Of a stretch of 64,000 nucleotides of DNA, positions 23,422 to 37,325 are shown in pieces (position 1 is the first letter of the stretch; every line of letters starts with the position of its first letter). The notes under the pieces are model-generated. The model was given only the letters and a program-made list of their open reading frames with translations, searched no databases and was not told the origin of the DNA. The position numbers were made by a program, and so were the translations under genes. Origin of the DNA: Cladophialophora immunda (lineage: Eukaryota > Ascomycota > Eurotiomycetes > Chaetothyriales > Herpotrichiellaceae); assembly GCF_000835495.1 (NCBI RefSeq), contig NW_015622543.1, positions 1,596,239 to 1,660,238 on the forward strand, read 5' to 3'.

Positions 23422-24824
23422 GGCCAGGGAACGTGCTCGGCTGACTTGGTTTTTATTTCGCAGGAGAGGGAAGAGGGAGAAAGGAAGTACTTGACTGTTT
23501 GTCTCACCGGTTCGACAAAGGAAGAACTGACTTTATGTACTCAATATAGTCTGCGAGCCTTCGAGGGTGGACACCCTCTCACTCAGCCCATATCGCAGGA
23601 CGCCTATTCGATATGTGCCTACAAAGTTGCATCCACCACTTTCGGTCGTCACAGCTGACAAGAGCTCTTCTTGTACACCCATAGAGTCGCTTGCGACGCC
23701 GGTACTGTCTCTGTGTAGCCGTAGTGACATTCCTGCCTGACATAGTAAGGGAGAGCCTCATGCTAGGTGCCGGTAACTATACGCGGCATCTCACGAGGTG
23801 AGGCTGGGATGTTGTTCTCCCATGATAATGTTGCATTTGATGTCTAGGCTGCAAGAATGGGTACGTCGTCTCCATATTCTGACACGAGGATTGGAATGTG
23901 GATGCTTAGGGCTGATACAGTGTGTAACCGCTTTCTCTGGTCGTTATACCGGTATGAACACAAGGCTAGCCACGATACGGCCACCACCGTCAAGGGTTGA
24001 ATTGCTGACATATAATCCACGTACGGGCATTTGCCATGGGGACGAATAGCGTCCCTTCGGCTTGCAGCGCTCAGCGACGAACCGGATCGACTCGCCTTGC
24101 TTGGAAGTTTTGGGTTAGAGAGGGCCAAAGGGGAATACTCCATACCGTGTTGATAATTAGCCCGACATCTGCCCGCTGCTGACTCTGTTTGTCTATTTAC
24201 ACTCAGTTCCAGAGATTCGCAGCCGGCATCGTTGTCAGTTGGGACAGACGAAACCAACCGCACCTACCGTCGACCCCAAGTGGTGTAATTGGACAGGGTG
24301 ACACGGGTGGTTGCATTTATCCGTCAAGGCGTGTTGCCGGCGGAGGGCCGAGCCCATTGGATCTTCGTCAAGTGGCGCCTCGCTAAAGATGCGAACCTCA
24401 TGGCACCAACGAGCTCTAAGCCTGGATAGGTAGGTCGTGGTTGATTTTCCCGGGGTCAAGCCCAGTCGTGGTGTCATGGAACTGCGGCGGCAGCGGCATC
24501 TGCTGGGATCGAGTGAAGCCACCAAGCTGCGTTCTCAGACAAAACCACTCTCAGTCTCGCTCCAGGCAACACTGTTTCTTCTGGCCGACACCACTGCTCT
24601 GGGAGGGTGCTCAGCTGGTCTTGCAATATGTCTTTCTTTTGGACACGGTACATATCGCCCCTGGATCGCCAGCTTCTCTTCGTGTGAATATTGATTGCCC
24701 TTCACCCCTCCACGATTTCCGCCGACCCAGGTGAATGGAAATGCCGGGCACAGAATACCAGCTGCACTGAGCAAACGAGCGCCGTCAATTGACTATCCTC
24801 CATTCGGCTTCTTCAGCTTGCACC
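23422..24824. other. divergent promoter region, P450 / ABCA transporter
   Basis: About 1.4 kb. Numerous short overlapping frames occur on both strands, none with a recognisable domain. It should contain control elements for both genes. I see no obvious binding-site repeat. Confidence 0.5.
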
Positions 24825-27800
24825 ATGGCCCTCTTTGTGCGCCAGGTTGTGACCCTGACTCTCAAGAACCTCCTGGTTGCGTTTGTCCGGCGTTGGTTCT
24901 CAACCACTATTCGAGCGTTTCTCTTGCCCTGTATCTTCGTCGGCTTTCTGTTGGTTGATCCTTCCTCTATCTTCTGGCGACAACTTCTAACATTTTTAGA
25001 TCCTACGCGCGCTTTCTGTTCATTCCCCCCAGCGTCTACGGCATCGGTGACCCAACGCCCATTCGAAGTCTGTCCGAAGCGCTTGACCTGGTCTCCGGTG
25101 GCAGAGATAAACTGGTATTCGTCAACAGCGGGTTTTCGGATGGTCCCATTCAAGCAGTCATTGACAAGGTGGTAAATGATACAGGGTCGTTTGGTGGCCG
25201 CGTCGAGATTTTGTCCCAAGAGGAGGAGCTTTTGACCGTGTGCCGGAACTCAATCAGGGGAACTTCGTCATGCATAGCGGGTGCCGTCTTTTTCTCCTCG
25301 CCCTCTGAGGGAGAGGCTGCTCGTTGGAATTACACCATTCGTGCAGACGGCGGCCTTCAGTCCAAGATCGTGACCGACTCCTCGAAGAACGATGTCGAGA
25401 TCTACTTGCTTCCTCTCCAACACGCCATCGACCGTGCCATCTCTCAAGTCGAAGCCGGCACTGATGGAGCTACAGTCCTTCCCAATACCGCGGATGAATA
25501 TCCTTACACCTCGATGACCAAAAAGGAGCGCTTGAAACGTATCCGGACCCGATATATGGGAGGTATCATCGACATCCTAGCTGTCGCTTTCTTCATCGGG
25601 GTGGTGGGAGTCACGTATCAGCTTACTGGAGTCATCGCCTCGGAGAGAGAAAACGGCATGGCTCAGCTTCTTGACTGCATGATGCCGAATCTGAAGCGTT
25701 GGCAACCACAGATGGCACGAATCATTGCTAACCATCTGGCATTCGACCTGCTCTATGGACCCGGCTGGATCATCATGGCGATCATTCTCTGCGCAGGAGT
25801 CTTCAGCAATACCTCACCAGCCATCGTCATCATCTTCAATATTCTAGCGGGGCTATCCATGTCGTCGTTGTCAATATTGGGAGGCGCATTCTTTAAAAAA
25901 GCCCAACTTAGTGGTATCACCTCTGTCATCGTAAGTCTTTTGCTTGCCATCATCGCGCAGGTCGCCAGCAAAGCCGGAACAGCTTCTGTCGCTATACTCT
26001 CTCTTCTTTTCCCCCCTATGAATTACGTATACTTTACGATTTTTATGGCTCGCTGGGAGAGGCAGGACCTTGCCACGAACCTGGTGAAACGAGCGCCGCA
26101 GAACACATCTGCTTTACCCGGTATCGCTCTGTGGATCTTTTCGGTAATCCAGATCATTGTGTTTCCAGTCCTTGGTGCTTATGTAGAACGCACGCTGTAC
26201 GGCACAGCGTCGCAAAGTCGAAAGACCACATATTCGGAAGACACTACTGCCATCTCATTGTCTGGATTCACCAAGGAATATCCACCGTCGTGGTTCGCAA
26301 GAGTACGCGCAATATTTACGAGAAAACGACTTACGACCGTACTCGCCGTTGACAATTTAACCTTGGACGCGACGAGAGGCCAAATCGTGGTGCTCCTAGG
26401 TGCCAATGGTAGCGGCAAATCCACCACTTTGGATGCAATTGCTGGCCTTAATTCTATCACCTCTGGACAGATCACTGTCAATTTTCCCGAACCAAACACG
26501 GGGCTAGGATTCTGTCCCCAGAAGAATGTGCTGTGGGATGATCTCACTGTGGAAGAGCATGTCCGGATCTTCAACAGGATCAAAAGCCAGAAGCCATCAT
26601 CCAAAGCAGAAAACCTACAACTCCTGGTGTCATGCGATATCGATCGGAAAGTCGGTGCCCGTTCAAAGACATTGTCTGGAGGCCAGAAGCGCAAGTTACA
26701 GTTGGCAATGATGTTCACCGGCGACTCGCGCGTGTGTTGCGTGGATGAGGTGTCCTCCGGTCTTGATCCATTATCCCGGCGAAAGATTTGGGATATTCTG
26801 CTTGCTGAACGCGGGTCAAGGTCGATTGTTCTCACGACACATTTCCTAGATGAGGCTGAGCTCCTGGCCGATCATATTGCAATACTGTCGAAGGGCATTC
26901 TGAAGGCCTCAGGTACCTCGGTGGAGTTAAAACACAAACTCGGCTCAGGATACCGAGTCCACGTCTACCACACCCACGGGTCCCAGCAGCTTCCGACATA
27001 CAAGGATGTCAATCATGTTCGACGAGATGACCAGACGATTTATGCGTTGACGGACTCAGCAAAGGCGGCAGACTTTCTGCGTCGGATTGAAAGTGAGGGA
27101 GTCATGGAGTATCAGGTCAATGGCCCTACCATCGAAGACGTTTTTCTGAAGGTTGCTGAAGAGGTCAGACGGGTGGAGGGACCAGCTGAAAAGACAGGGA
27201 CCGACCACATCCTCCAGGAGGTTGGGAGTCACAGCAGCACTGAGATCGACCCTGACAACACTGTAAAAGCGATGATCAGAGATGAATCGTCGGGAGAACC
27301 CCCTCAGCTTCTGGATGGACGTCGCATCAGCATGCCTCAGCAAGCTCTGGTACTGTTTTCGAAACGATGGGTTGTACTCCGCCGGAACACCCTTCCCTAT
27401 ATTGCGGCCCTACTGATTCCGATCATTGCTGCTGGGCTCGTCACCCTCTTCCTCAACAATTTTCAGAAGACGACCTGCAGCCCAGCCTCGTTAGCTCTGG
27501 TGTCTGACATTGAGTCCTTATCATCACAGATCAATTATGATCTTGTGGCAGGACCGCGAGATCGGCTTGGTCAGAATGCTATCCAGCTTTTTGCCTCCAC
27601 ACTGGCAGGGAGCTCGGGTGTCGCAGGAATTGCAGCGAATACCACCAAGTTACTAGACTCGATTCATCTCGTGGATACCCTCGACGAATTCAATAACTAC
27701 ATCGACACGAGGTTCGCCAATGTGACCCCGGGCGGCTTTTTCCTGGGCGACAATACTTCACCCCCGACGTTTGCCTGGCAGGGAAACGGAAATATTGCCT

Positions 27801-29731
27801 TTTCGGTCATCATCCAGAATGCCATGGACACGTTGTTGACCAACATTTCCATTTCCAATCAATACCAGGCCTTTGACGTGCCGTGGGGTGCAGATGTAGG
27901 GAAGGCATTGCAGCTGATCACGTATTTTGGGCTCGCCATGGCAGTTTACCCGTCTTTCTTCGCCTTATATCCGACAATTGAGCGACTGCGCAACGTTCGA
28001 GGTCTCCACTACAGCAACGGCGTCCGGTCGGCACCTTTGTGGCTCGCCTACACCTCTTTCGACTTCGTCATTGTCCTGGTCACAAGCTCGATTACCATTA
28101 TCATCTTTCGGGCTGTCACCGACGTCTGGTACCATATCGAATACCTCTTCGTGGTATTCTTTTTGTATGGCCTGGCTTCGACACTGTTGTCCTATGTCAT
28201 ATCCCTCTTCTCTCGGTCGCAACTCGCAGCTTTTGCATTCGCAAGTGGGGGCCAGGCTGTGATGTTCCTGCTGTACTTCATTGCTTATATGTCGGTTCTC
28301 ACTTATTCACCGATCGACAAGATCGACAGGAACGTCAATATCTGTCATTTCACGATTGCAGCCATCTCTCCCGTGGCCAACCTGACCCGCGCACTGTTTG
28401 TTACTCTCAATGTGTTTTCGATCACCTGCAGAAATCGAGAATTTGCTTCTTATGCTGGATCCATGACCACGTTTGGTGGCCCTATTTTGTACTTGATTCT
28501 GCAGTCGTTCTTGCTCTTTGGCTTGCTTCTGTGGTGGGATTCGGGTGGGTTGTTTCAACGTTTCCGCAAAAAGCAACAAGAAGAGGAGGTGGAAGAGAGA
28601 GATACCGTAGAAGCTGAAGTGTCCAACGAACTTACACGGGTGTCTTCATCGCAAGACGGTCTCCGGGTGTTGAACCTGACCAAGCGATTCGGCAAAACGC
28701 TCGCTGTCAACAACGTCACGTTTGGGGTGCCTCGCAGCGAGGTCTTCGCCCTCCTTGGACCAAATGGCGCCGGGAAGTCGACCACAATATCTCTGATTCG
28801 AGGTGACATCCAGCCCAGCCGTCGAGGAGGCGACATTTTGGTCGACAATATCTCCGTGATCCGACATCGGGCCCAGGCCCGCTCTCGACTTGGAGTCTGC
28901 CCTCAGTTCGACGCGATGGATACCATGACCGTCTCCGAGCATCTGCATTTCTACGCCCGAATCCGTGGTGTGAGCGATCCCCGCCACAACGTTGAAGCAG
29001 TAATGCGTGCGGTTGGCCTCGAGCACTATGCTGATAGGATGGCGGCCAAATTGTCTGGTGGCAACAAGCGCAAGTTGTCCCTCGGGATTGCACTCATGGG
29101 CAATCCAAGCGTCCTCCTCCTGGATGAACCCTCATCAGGCATGGATGCGGCGAGCAAGCGCGTCATGTGGAGGACGCTAGAATCGGTGGTTCCTGGTCGA
29201 TCCCTGGTCCTCACAACCCACTCAATGGAGGAAGCAGACGCCCTTGCAACGAGAGCTGGTATCATGGCAGGCAAGATGTTAGCGCTTGGGACCACGGACT
29301 ACCTTCGCCGAAAGCACGGGGACGCGTATTATGTCCACCTCGTCCACAACAGCGCCCCGCACGCTTCGGATGAAGACATGCTGCGCATCCGAGACTGGAT
29401 CCTGCGGAATTTTCCCGATGCAAATATCGAGAACAAAGTGTATGCGGGACAGATCCGATTCTCGGTGCCAACCAAAGGACTGTACGCGAGCAAAGATGGC
29501 GAAATTAGCGTGGAGTCGGGCATTGCGTCTCTGTTTACGGCTCTCGAGAAGAACAAGGCGGAGCTGCAAATTGAATACTACAGCGTCAGTCGTGCCACTT
29601 TAGACCAAGTCTTCCTCAATATCGTGGGAAAGCACAATGTGGAAGAAGAGGGTGGCGAAACACCTGCTGCACCACGGACCAAATTCATCAAGGAGCTGTC
29701 GCGAGTGAGCTCTCGCTTAGTGCACAAATGA
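24825..29731 (+). CDS. ABCA-type full-size ABC transporter
   Basis: Two exons, 24825-24949 and 25000-29731, with a 50-bp intron. The donor GTTGGT is the one that keeps phase (VGF-L-SYARFLFIPPS), and 4857 nt give 1618 residues. The layout is TM-NBD-TM-NBD. A signal-anchor helix and large luminal loop precede the first membrane block. NBD1 has Walker A GANGSGKST near 505-515, signature LSGGQKRK and Walker B VCCVDEVSSGLD. A second membrane block follows. NBD2 has Walker A GPNGAGKST near 1290-1300, signature LSGGNKRK and Walker B VLLLDEPSSGMD. Both signatures and both catalytic Glu are intact, so both ATP sites may be active. ABCA proteins move lipids or amphiphiles; the substrate here is unknown. 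Confidence 0.9.
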
Positions 29732-30830
29732 AAAGGACCAGGTTCTTGTTGGAGCGGGGACGGCACACGTATATATAAGACCAAACAAGACAGACAAGGG
29801 CATTTGAGCTCAAACACTTTGACTGGCGGGAGATCTACTTGTATCATACGTCTAAAGAAGTTCGTCCCTCCACACCCACATTGGGTAGTCGCACGCACGG
29901 CATGCACAAGTGGTTACCACCCGGAATTCCTAAAATCCGCCTCGATGGCAAAAAGTAAGTCAGATACCGTGATTTGTAATGGAGTCTCTGACTCGAACAT
30001 ATGCGCAATGGGGGATCCAGCTCGCCTGATGGGGCAAACGGGACTGGGGGTTTCGCACCAAACTTCGGCCCAACAAACGACGATATCTGGAGCTGAGCGA
30101 GTTCTCCGTAGATGTTTCGTATCTTGGCTCCGCAACGGATTTTCGCGATCCTCTTATTTGTTCAATCACCGTGTCAGCAGCTGGCATTCAGTGAGTCAAC
30201 CCAGCAGGGACTCGCGAGACCCCGGAATCTGGCCGCCGAGCGTTGCCCCATGGTGATATACGGAGTACCTCGTACAGTGCTGCCACTGCTCAAGGACGGT
30301 GTACCTCGTATAGACAGAGCCTACACTGCCTACGTCAATGGGGATACAGGAGGTCGTTCTTGAACGATGCCAGCTGTTTCAGGCAATTCAGGACACCCCA
30401 CTCGTCTCTGGGCTCTGCGAGATACCCGACATGGCTTCCCAAAACCAGCGGAGGCTGGAGTCATCGTTGACTGGCGCACTACCCGGATGCCGCTCTGCCG
30501 GTTTCTGCACTATTCGCACCGTCCCAAGGCCCAAGTGGAGGCGGGCGGTCAGTGGCCAGAAGTCCGCCGTTTTTCGAGATCAAATTTATTTCCCTTTTTC
30601 GTTGATCTTCTTTTCAGGCTATCATATCTGCGACCTGTCTCGCTGGTCGTGTTCTAGGACGGCTGTAGCACCTATTTTCCTTTCGTTGTTGTATTGAATC
30701 GGGCCTAGCAAGCTTCGCCCAACACATCCCCGGTTGATGTGGGGGAAGGGGCGAACATAGCCGAACGAAGAAAAAAAGCTTTTGGAATTTATCCGAGGAC
30801 TTGGGAAGAAAGGCCCAAGCTCGCGAAACC
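29732..30830. other. intergenic region, promoter of PDR transporter
   Basis: About 1.1 kb between tandem transporter genes. The decamer GTACCTCGTA occurs twice in direct orientation (30265-30274 and 30301-30310), 36 bp apart and about 520-570 bp upstream of the next ATG. Overlapping plus-strand frames at 29804-30697 show no domain. Confidence 0.5.
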
Positions 30831-33800
30831 ATGGTCGACGCCCTTTCCAAAGAACTAGGCCTGGACCACCCGGCACAACAACATGGTGCTGGCACGAATC
30901 AGCATCTTCAAGAACAGGCCCATCAATACGGTGAAAAGGAGCATGACACGATACGAGACAGAGAGGCGTTTGCCAGTGAAAAGCACTATGAAAGACCTCG
31001 GATATCAACCGACTCTTACGGTCTGCAACGCACAGCCTCTGGTGTCAACGTTGAACAGGCGGAGAAGGACTTTGCGGAACTGAGCAGAGAACTGAGTGCC
31101 ATCAGCCGTCGAATCTCCCGGACGCACTCGAAGGCCTCCAACGCCCGGGCGAGGGATGTGGAGAAGGCGATCAGCTCGTCTGATGAGACTTCAGAAGACA
31201 CCTTTGACTTGGAATCCACGCTGCGCGGCGCGAGGGAGGCGGACAATGCTGCAGGCATCAAGCCCAAGTATATCGGTGAGTTTGGGAAGAGGGAATGCTT
31301 CTATCCTTAGCTAAACAGGGTTCAACAGGCGTGATCTGGGACCACCTCACCGTCCGCGGTATTGGTGGTATCAAGAACTTTGTCAAGGTCTTCCCCGATG
31401 CCTTCGTCGACTTTTTCAACGTGCCGGGGACGATTATGAGCATCCTCGGAATGGGCAAAAAGGGTCGCGAGTTCAACATCTTGCACAGCTTCCGGGGCGT
31501 TGCAAAACCGGGCGAAATGGTGCTTGTTCTGGGCCGACCTGGAAGCGGCTGTACCACCTTCCTGAAAGTACTGGCCAACCAACGATATGGTTATACGGGC
31601 ATAGATGGAGAGGTTCTTTACGGCCCCTTTGACGCTGCGACTTTCGAGAAGCTCTACCGTGGCGAGGCAGTCTACAACCAGGAGGACGATGTACATCATC
31701 CCACGCTGACAGTGGGCCAAACGCTCGGATTTGCACTTGACACGAAAACGCCCGGCAAACGCCCCCAAGGCCTGAGCAAAGCCGAGTTCAAGGACAGGGT
31801 GATCCGACTATTACTGAAAATGTTCAATATCGAGCACACAATCAACACCATCGTCGGCAACCCCTTCATGCGCGGCGTTTCTGGCGGAGAAAGAAAGAGA
31901 GTGTCGATCGCTGAGATGATGGTGACTCGAGCCACCGTCTGTTGTTGGGATAACAGCACCCGCGGTCTTGATGCGTCGACTGCCCTCGATTACGCCAAAT
32001 CCTTGCGAATCATGACCAACATCTACAAAACAACGACTTTCGTTTCGCTTTATCAGGCATCTGAGAACATCTACAGTCAGTTCGACAAGGTCATCGTGAT
32101 CGATCAAGGAAGACAAGTCTTCTTCGGTCCTGCGAAGGAAGCGAGGGCGTATTTTGAAGGGTTGGGTTTCCTGGAGAAGCCTCGTCAGACAACGCCCGAC
32201 TACCTGACTGGATGTACCGACGAGTTTGAGCGAGAATATAAGCCAGGCAGATCTCCTGAAAACGCGCCGTCGACACCCGACTCCTTTGTGGATGCTTTCA
32301 ACAAATCCACCTTTGCTGAGAAGCTCGAGAAAGAAATGGCCGACTATCGAGAATCGATCAAAGAAGAAAAGCAGATCTACGATGATTTCGTGGCGGCACA
32401 CCGCGAGGCCAAGCGCAAACACACCCCCAAAAACTCGGTATACTCGGTTCCGTTCCACTTGCAGATCTGGGCCTTGATGCAACGACAATTCCTGATCAAA
32501 TGGCAAGACAAGTTTTCTCTGGCGGTTTCGTGGATCACGTCCCTTACCATTGCGATTGTCGTCGGTACTGTCTGGTTGAATCAGCCCAAAACTTCTGCGG
32601 GAGCGTTTACTCGGGGCGGTGTCCTCTTCATTGCTCTGCTCTTCAATGCATTCCAGGCGTTTTCGGAACTTGCGTCTACTATGCTCGGACGGCCGATTGT
32701 GAACAAGCATCGGGCGTACACGTTCCACCGACCCGGCGCTTTGTGGCTTGCACAAATTCTCGTTGATCTGGCATTTGCGTCCGTCCAGATCTTCGTCTTC
32801 AGCGTCATTGTGTACTTCATGACGGGGCTAGTGCGGACTCCAGGCGCGTTCTTTACGTTCGTGCTCATCATTATCACGGGATATCTTTCGATGACATTGT
32901 TCTTTCGAACAATTGGTTGTCTATGTCCGGATTTCGACTACGCCATCAAGTTCGCTGCGGTCATCATCACCTTGTTCGTCATCACTTCTGGCTATATCAT
33001 CCAGTATCAAAGCCAGCAAGTGTGGTTAAGGTGGATATTTTACATCAATGCCCTCGGTCTCGGGTTCGCAGCGATGATGATGAACGAGTTCATGCGACTG
33101 ACAATGCGCTGTACCGATGAGTCCCTAATACCTTCCGGGCCTGGATACAATAATATTGACCACCAAGTCTGCACCCTCCCGGGTTCTCAAGCTGGATCGA
33201 TCGAGGTATCGGGCACCGCCTATGTTAAAAAGGGCTTTTCGTATGACCCATCGGATCTCTGGCGCAACTTTGGCATCATTGTCGTGCTGATTGCGTTCTT
33301 CCTCTTCACCAACGTTATGCTCGGAGAGTCTATCAAATATGGCGCAGGCGGCCGCACGGTCACGTACTTCACCAAGGAAAACAAAGAAAGAAAAGCCCTG
33401 AATGAGAAACTGCAGGAACGCAAACGACGGCGACAAACAAAACAAGATGCCGAGGACAGCTCGGAGCTCAACATCACGTCAAAGGCGGTGTTGACATGGG
33501 AGAATCTCACCTACGACGTTCCCACTCCCGCCGGGCAACTGCGGCTGCTGAAGGATGTCTTCGGATACGTACGTCCAGGACAACTAACGGCTTTGATGGG
33601 CGCTAGCGGCGCCGGAAAGACGACGTTACTTGATGTTCTTGCTTCTCGAAAGAATATTGGCGTGATTGGCGGAGATATCCTGGTTGATGGTCAAAAGCCA
33701 GGCATTGGGTTTCAGAGAGGTACCTCATACGCCGAGCAGCTCGATGTCCACGAGTCGACCCAAACGGTCCGGGAAGCTCTACGATTCAGCGCCGATCTTC

Positions 33801-35377
33801 GCCAGCCATACGAAGTGCCCAGGGAACAGAAGTACGCCTACGTGGAGGAGGTTCTTTGCCTGCTCGAACTCGAGAACCTTGCGGATGCGATCATCGGCAG
33901 CCCTGAAAGCGGTCTTTCAGTTGAGGAGCGAAAGAGAGTGACCATCGGAGTTGAACTCGCCGCGAAGCCTCAGTTGTTGCTCTTCCTCGACGAACCCACT
34001 TCCGGTCTCGATTCACAATCTGCATTCAACATTGTCCGCTTCCTCCGCAAGCTGTCTGCCGCGGGGCAGGCAATTCTCTGCACCATCCATCAACCCAACA
34101 GCGCGTTGTTTGAGAACTTCGACCGGCTTCTTCTGCTACAAAAGGGTGGAGAGACCGTCTACTTTGGAGACATCGGCAAAGACGCACACGTTCTTTTGGG
34201 TTATTTCCACAAATACGGCGCCGACTGCCCTCCTGATGCAAACCCGGCGGAATGGATGCTGGACGCCATCGGAGCAGGCATTGCACCTCGCATCGGCGAG
34301 AAGGACTGGGGCGATATTTGGCGCGAAAGTGACGAGCTCGCGACGGTCAAGGCCGAGATCGTCGACATGAAAGCCCAACGCCAACGCCAAGTCGCCAATG
34401 AACCGAAGTTGGATGAGAGAGAATACGCCTCCCCGCTGTGGCATCAAATCAAAGTCGTGTCCAAGCGGACACATTTGGCATTCTGGCGCTCGCCGAACTA
34501 TGGTTTCACCAGGCTGTTCAACCACGTGGCCATCGCGCTGCTCTCGGGGTTGGCATTCTTGCAGCTCGACGACAGTCGGTCCAGCTTGCAGTACCGGGTC
34601 TTCGTCATCTTTCAGGTCACCATCATCCCGGCCCTGATATTGGCGCAGGTGGAACCCATGTACGACCTGTCCCGACTCATCTTCTACCGCGAATCCGCGG
34701 CGAAGGCGTACAGCCAATTCCCGTTCGCGTTTGCCATGGTCTGCGCCGAGATGCCATACAGCCTTCTCTGTACCGTCGGGTTCTTCATCCCGATCTACTA
34801 CTTGCCCGGATTCAACAACGACAGTTCGAGGGCGGGATATCAGTTCTTCATGGTGCTCATCACCGAGTTGTTCTCCGTGACCATGGGCCAGATGATCGCC
34901 GCCATCACGCCGTCAAGCTTCATCTCCAGCCTGATCAACCCGTTCATCGTCATCACCTTTGCACTGTTCTGCGGCGTCACGATCCCCAAGCCACAGATCC
35001 CCGGATTTTGGCGTGCCTGGCTATACCAACTCGACCCCTTCACGCGTTTGGTGTCGGGGATGGTGACCACGGAACTCCACGGGCAGGCCGTGGTCTGCAA
35101 GTCCTCGGAGCTCAACCCGTTCCCTTCACCCGCCGGGGAGGACTGTGGAGAGTACATGCGCAACTTCTTCGAACGCGGAGGGGCAGGCTACATTGTCAAC
35201 AATGTCAGCGACGTGTGTCAGTATTGTGCCTACAAGATTGGCGATCAGTTCTACGAGCCCCTGCAGCTGAGTTTCAACCACCGCTGGAGGGATCTCGGCA
35301 TCTTTGCGGCCTTTATTGCGAGCAACCTGATCTTGCTGTTCCTGGGGTCGAGGTATCTGAATTTCAACAGACGATAG
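30831..35377 (+). CDS. PDR-type (ABCG) multidrug ABC transporter
   Basis: Two exons, 30831-31275 and 31329-35377 (53-bp intron joining KYI-G-VIWDHLTVRG), in frame at 1497 residues, the usual PDR length. Order is NBD-TM-NBD-TM. NBD1 has the PDR-specific Walker A GRPGSGCTT (about 216), signature VSGGERKR and Walker B with CCWDNSTRGLD. NBD2 has Walker A GASGAGKTT (about 905), the degenerate signature LSVEERKR and LLLFLDEPTSGLD. This asymmetry (Cys in Walker A of NBD1, LSVEE in NBD2) is the signature of fungal PDR pumps. The Ser/Glu-rich N-terminus (1-150) is the usual regulatory segment. Expected role: plasma-membrane drug or metabolite efflux. Confidence 0.94.
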
Positions 35378-36289
35378 AGTCCGCCGTGTGGATGGGAAGG
35401 TGGGAATATGGAGTGTGCTAGACAGGAAAGGATAATCCTCTGCGGGCATGAAAAAGGGGGACGAGGTAGCTCGCCGCTGTATGTAGTATGTAGTTGTGAA
35501 ATAAGGCCACGAGAGGACAGTGTACCCATGAGCACCATTGAGCGTTGATTTTGGAGGATAGAAAAAAGAGAGGCCAACGAATACAAAACCAGATAGAACT
35601 CCGCCTCATTTATCATTGTAATGCTTTGTAAATCCCAATTGCTCATGCTGTTGTAACCCGACCTTGTCCTCCGTATTACCACCCAGTCGTTCGTGAGCCC
35701 GAAAGGGGGTTAGCGTGCTGCACCAGCCACGTGATCTGCATGCGCTTCTCCATCTCCATCTCCACCGCCACAAACCTGTTTTTTCCACGCTCGCGACTCC
35801 TCCTCCACGCATGCGCATACCTAGAGCAAATGCAAAACCACTCCGCATCTCACACCTCGTCCCTTGTCGGCGAGTCGGGTCCTCCGTGCTGCTCGCTCAC
35901 CCGTCCACTCGAGGCTGGCATTTCAGCACAATGACCCGCACGGGCACGGCCATTCTGTGGAATTGTGGCTTGAACCCTCTGACGTCGTCCATCATTCGTT
36001 TTTGGGCGAGCGCACATGGGAGGGGTGGAAGGGTCGATGACTTGAACAGCCCGCCATCTTTCTCTCCAGGGTTCGGGTTCTCGTGTTTCTGTCTCTTAAC
36101 ATGGCCTCTTCCCTCGAGCTGTTAAAGTAGCAGCCGGAACCTCTCCTTTTTCCTTCTGTCGCATTTTTGTTCTTCCTCTCCTAGCTTTGCTGTCGCATAC
36201 GCCTTGACGGTCCGGCATTCGTATCCTTCCCCCGCCTTTCAGGGCCCTGGTCTTACTCTATTCCCTTTGACTAATTGAAACTCCATCGA
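35378..36289. other. intergenic region
   Basis: About 0.9 kb. It holds the 3' flank of the PDR gene and the promoter and 5' UTR of the BTB gene, with pyrimidine-rich DNA from about 36140 to 36280. No other gene is recognised. Confidence 0.55.
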
Positions 36290-37188
36290 ATGCCGTCCGC
36301 ACTCATGGAGAACGGTAATGGCGAGAACAACGACCAGAAGGAGAAGTCTCTTCATGAGTGAGTAGATGCAACAGGGCGATCGACGGCAGTCGCATGGCTT
36401 CCGGGTCTGGGAACAAAAGTCACTCACGTATCTGTAGGCTTCTTACCTCTTCGCTGGTAGACGTCTACGTCGGCCAGGACTCGACGCGCTGGTCCCTTCA
36501 CGAGGAACTCCTCTGCTACCACTCGCCCTTCTTCTCGTCCGTCTTCCGTGGGGACGGCAAGAATGAAGAGAAGAAGTCCGGGGAAAACAAGACCTACAAC
36601 CTCACCGACGAGGACGACTATCCATTTGAGCTTCTGGTGGGCTGGCTGTACTCCAAGTCTCTCCAGCCGCCAAAGACAGAGAAGGACGTCGGCCCCTTAC
36701 TTGACCTGTATCTGCTCTCGGAGAAATTGCAGATCAAGAAGCTCAGCATCGAAGTGGTCGAAGCGGTCAGGGAATTCTACCACAGCACCTCCACATATCC
36801 CGGCCTCCGCAGGGTCCAGTACATCTACGCCGAGACCGACGAGGACAATGAGATGCGCGAAATGATGGTCTCCTCGGTCGCGCGCCAGCTGACCACAAGC
36901 GACAAGATCCCTGCCCACTGGGCGACGGCTCTGAAGCGCAACGGACAACTGGCCGTCGACATCATCCGAGCAATCCAGCAATGGCACATCGAGGAACGCA
37001 GCATCCCCGACGTTCGCGAGGGTAGCCGGATCCGGGGCAGGCTGCTCAACGGCAGCGTCTTCAGCGCGGTCGAGCGTGCGGCCAAGTCCCACGAGACCGA
37101 CGAGACCAACGACACGAACTTGGGGGTCGAGAGTCTGAACAGTGGCCCGAGTGATGCACCGAACGCCAAGAGCGACGCTGAAGAGTAA
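36290..37188 (+). CDS. BTB/POZ domain protein
   Basis: Exon 1 is 36290-36357 (MPSALMENGNGENNDQ..., donor GTGAGT); exon 2 starts at 36438 after an 80-bp intron and reads ELLTSSLVDVYVGQD. The BTB fold spans about residues 24-130: DVYVG, WSLHEELLCYHSPFFSSVF, LTDEDDYPFELLVGWLYS and LLDLYLLSEKLQIKKL. It is typical of fungal BTB proteins that may act as adaptors or dimerisation factors. The apparent stop at 37186-37188 lies inside a perfect donor (GA|GTAAGT). Splicing from 37184 to 37326 keeps phase and would add a charged tail ending at 37914 (467 residues in total). If there is no splicing, the protein is about 272 residues. Confidence 0.8.
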
Positions 37189-37325
37189 GTTCGCCCGTTC
37201 GTGTACCACAAGTTCATTTGGGCGGGAAAAGGGGGATCGGGTATGGGGAGGCTTCCTGCCGCTACTTTCTGGCTAGCGCCGGTGGCCCTCCAAACCTGGT
37301 CTTCTTGTCCGCAAGAACATCGAAG

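Noticed and set aside
34438..35421. 327-codon plus-strand open frame
   Set aside because: It is an alternative frame of the PDR transporter C-terminal membrane domain, with no motif of its own.
37027..37034. fourth CGGATCCG copy
   Set aside because: It lies inside the BTB coding region, far from the cluster, and is compatible with chance.
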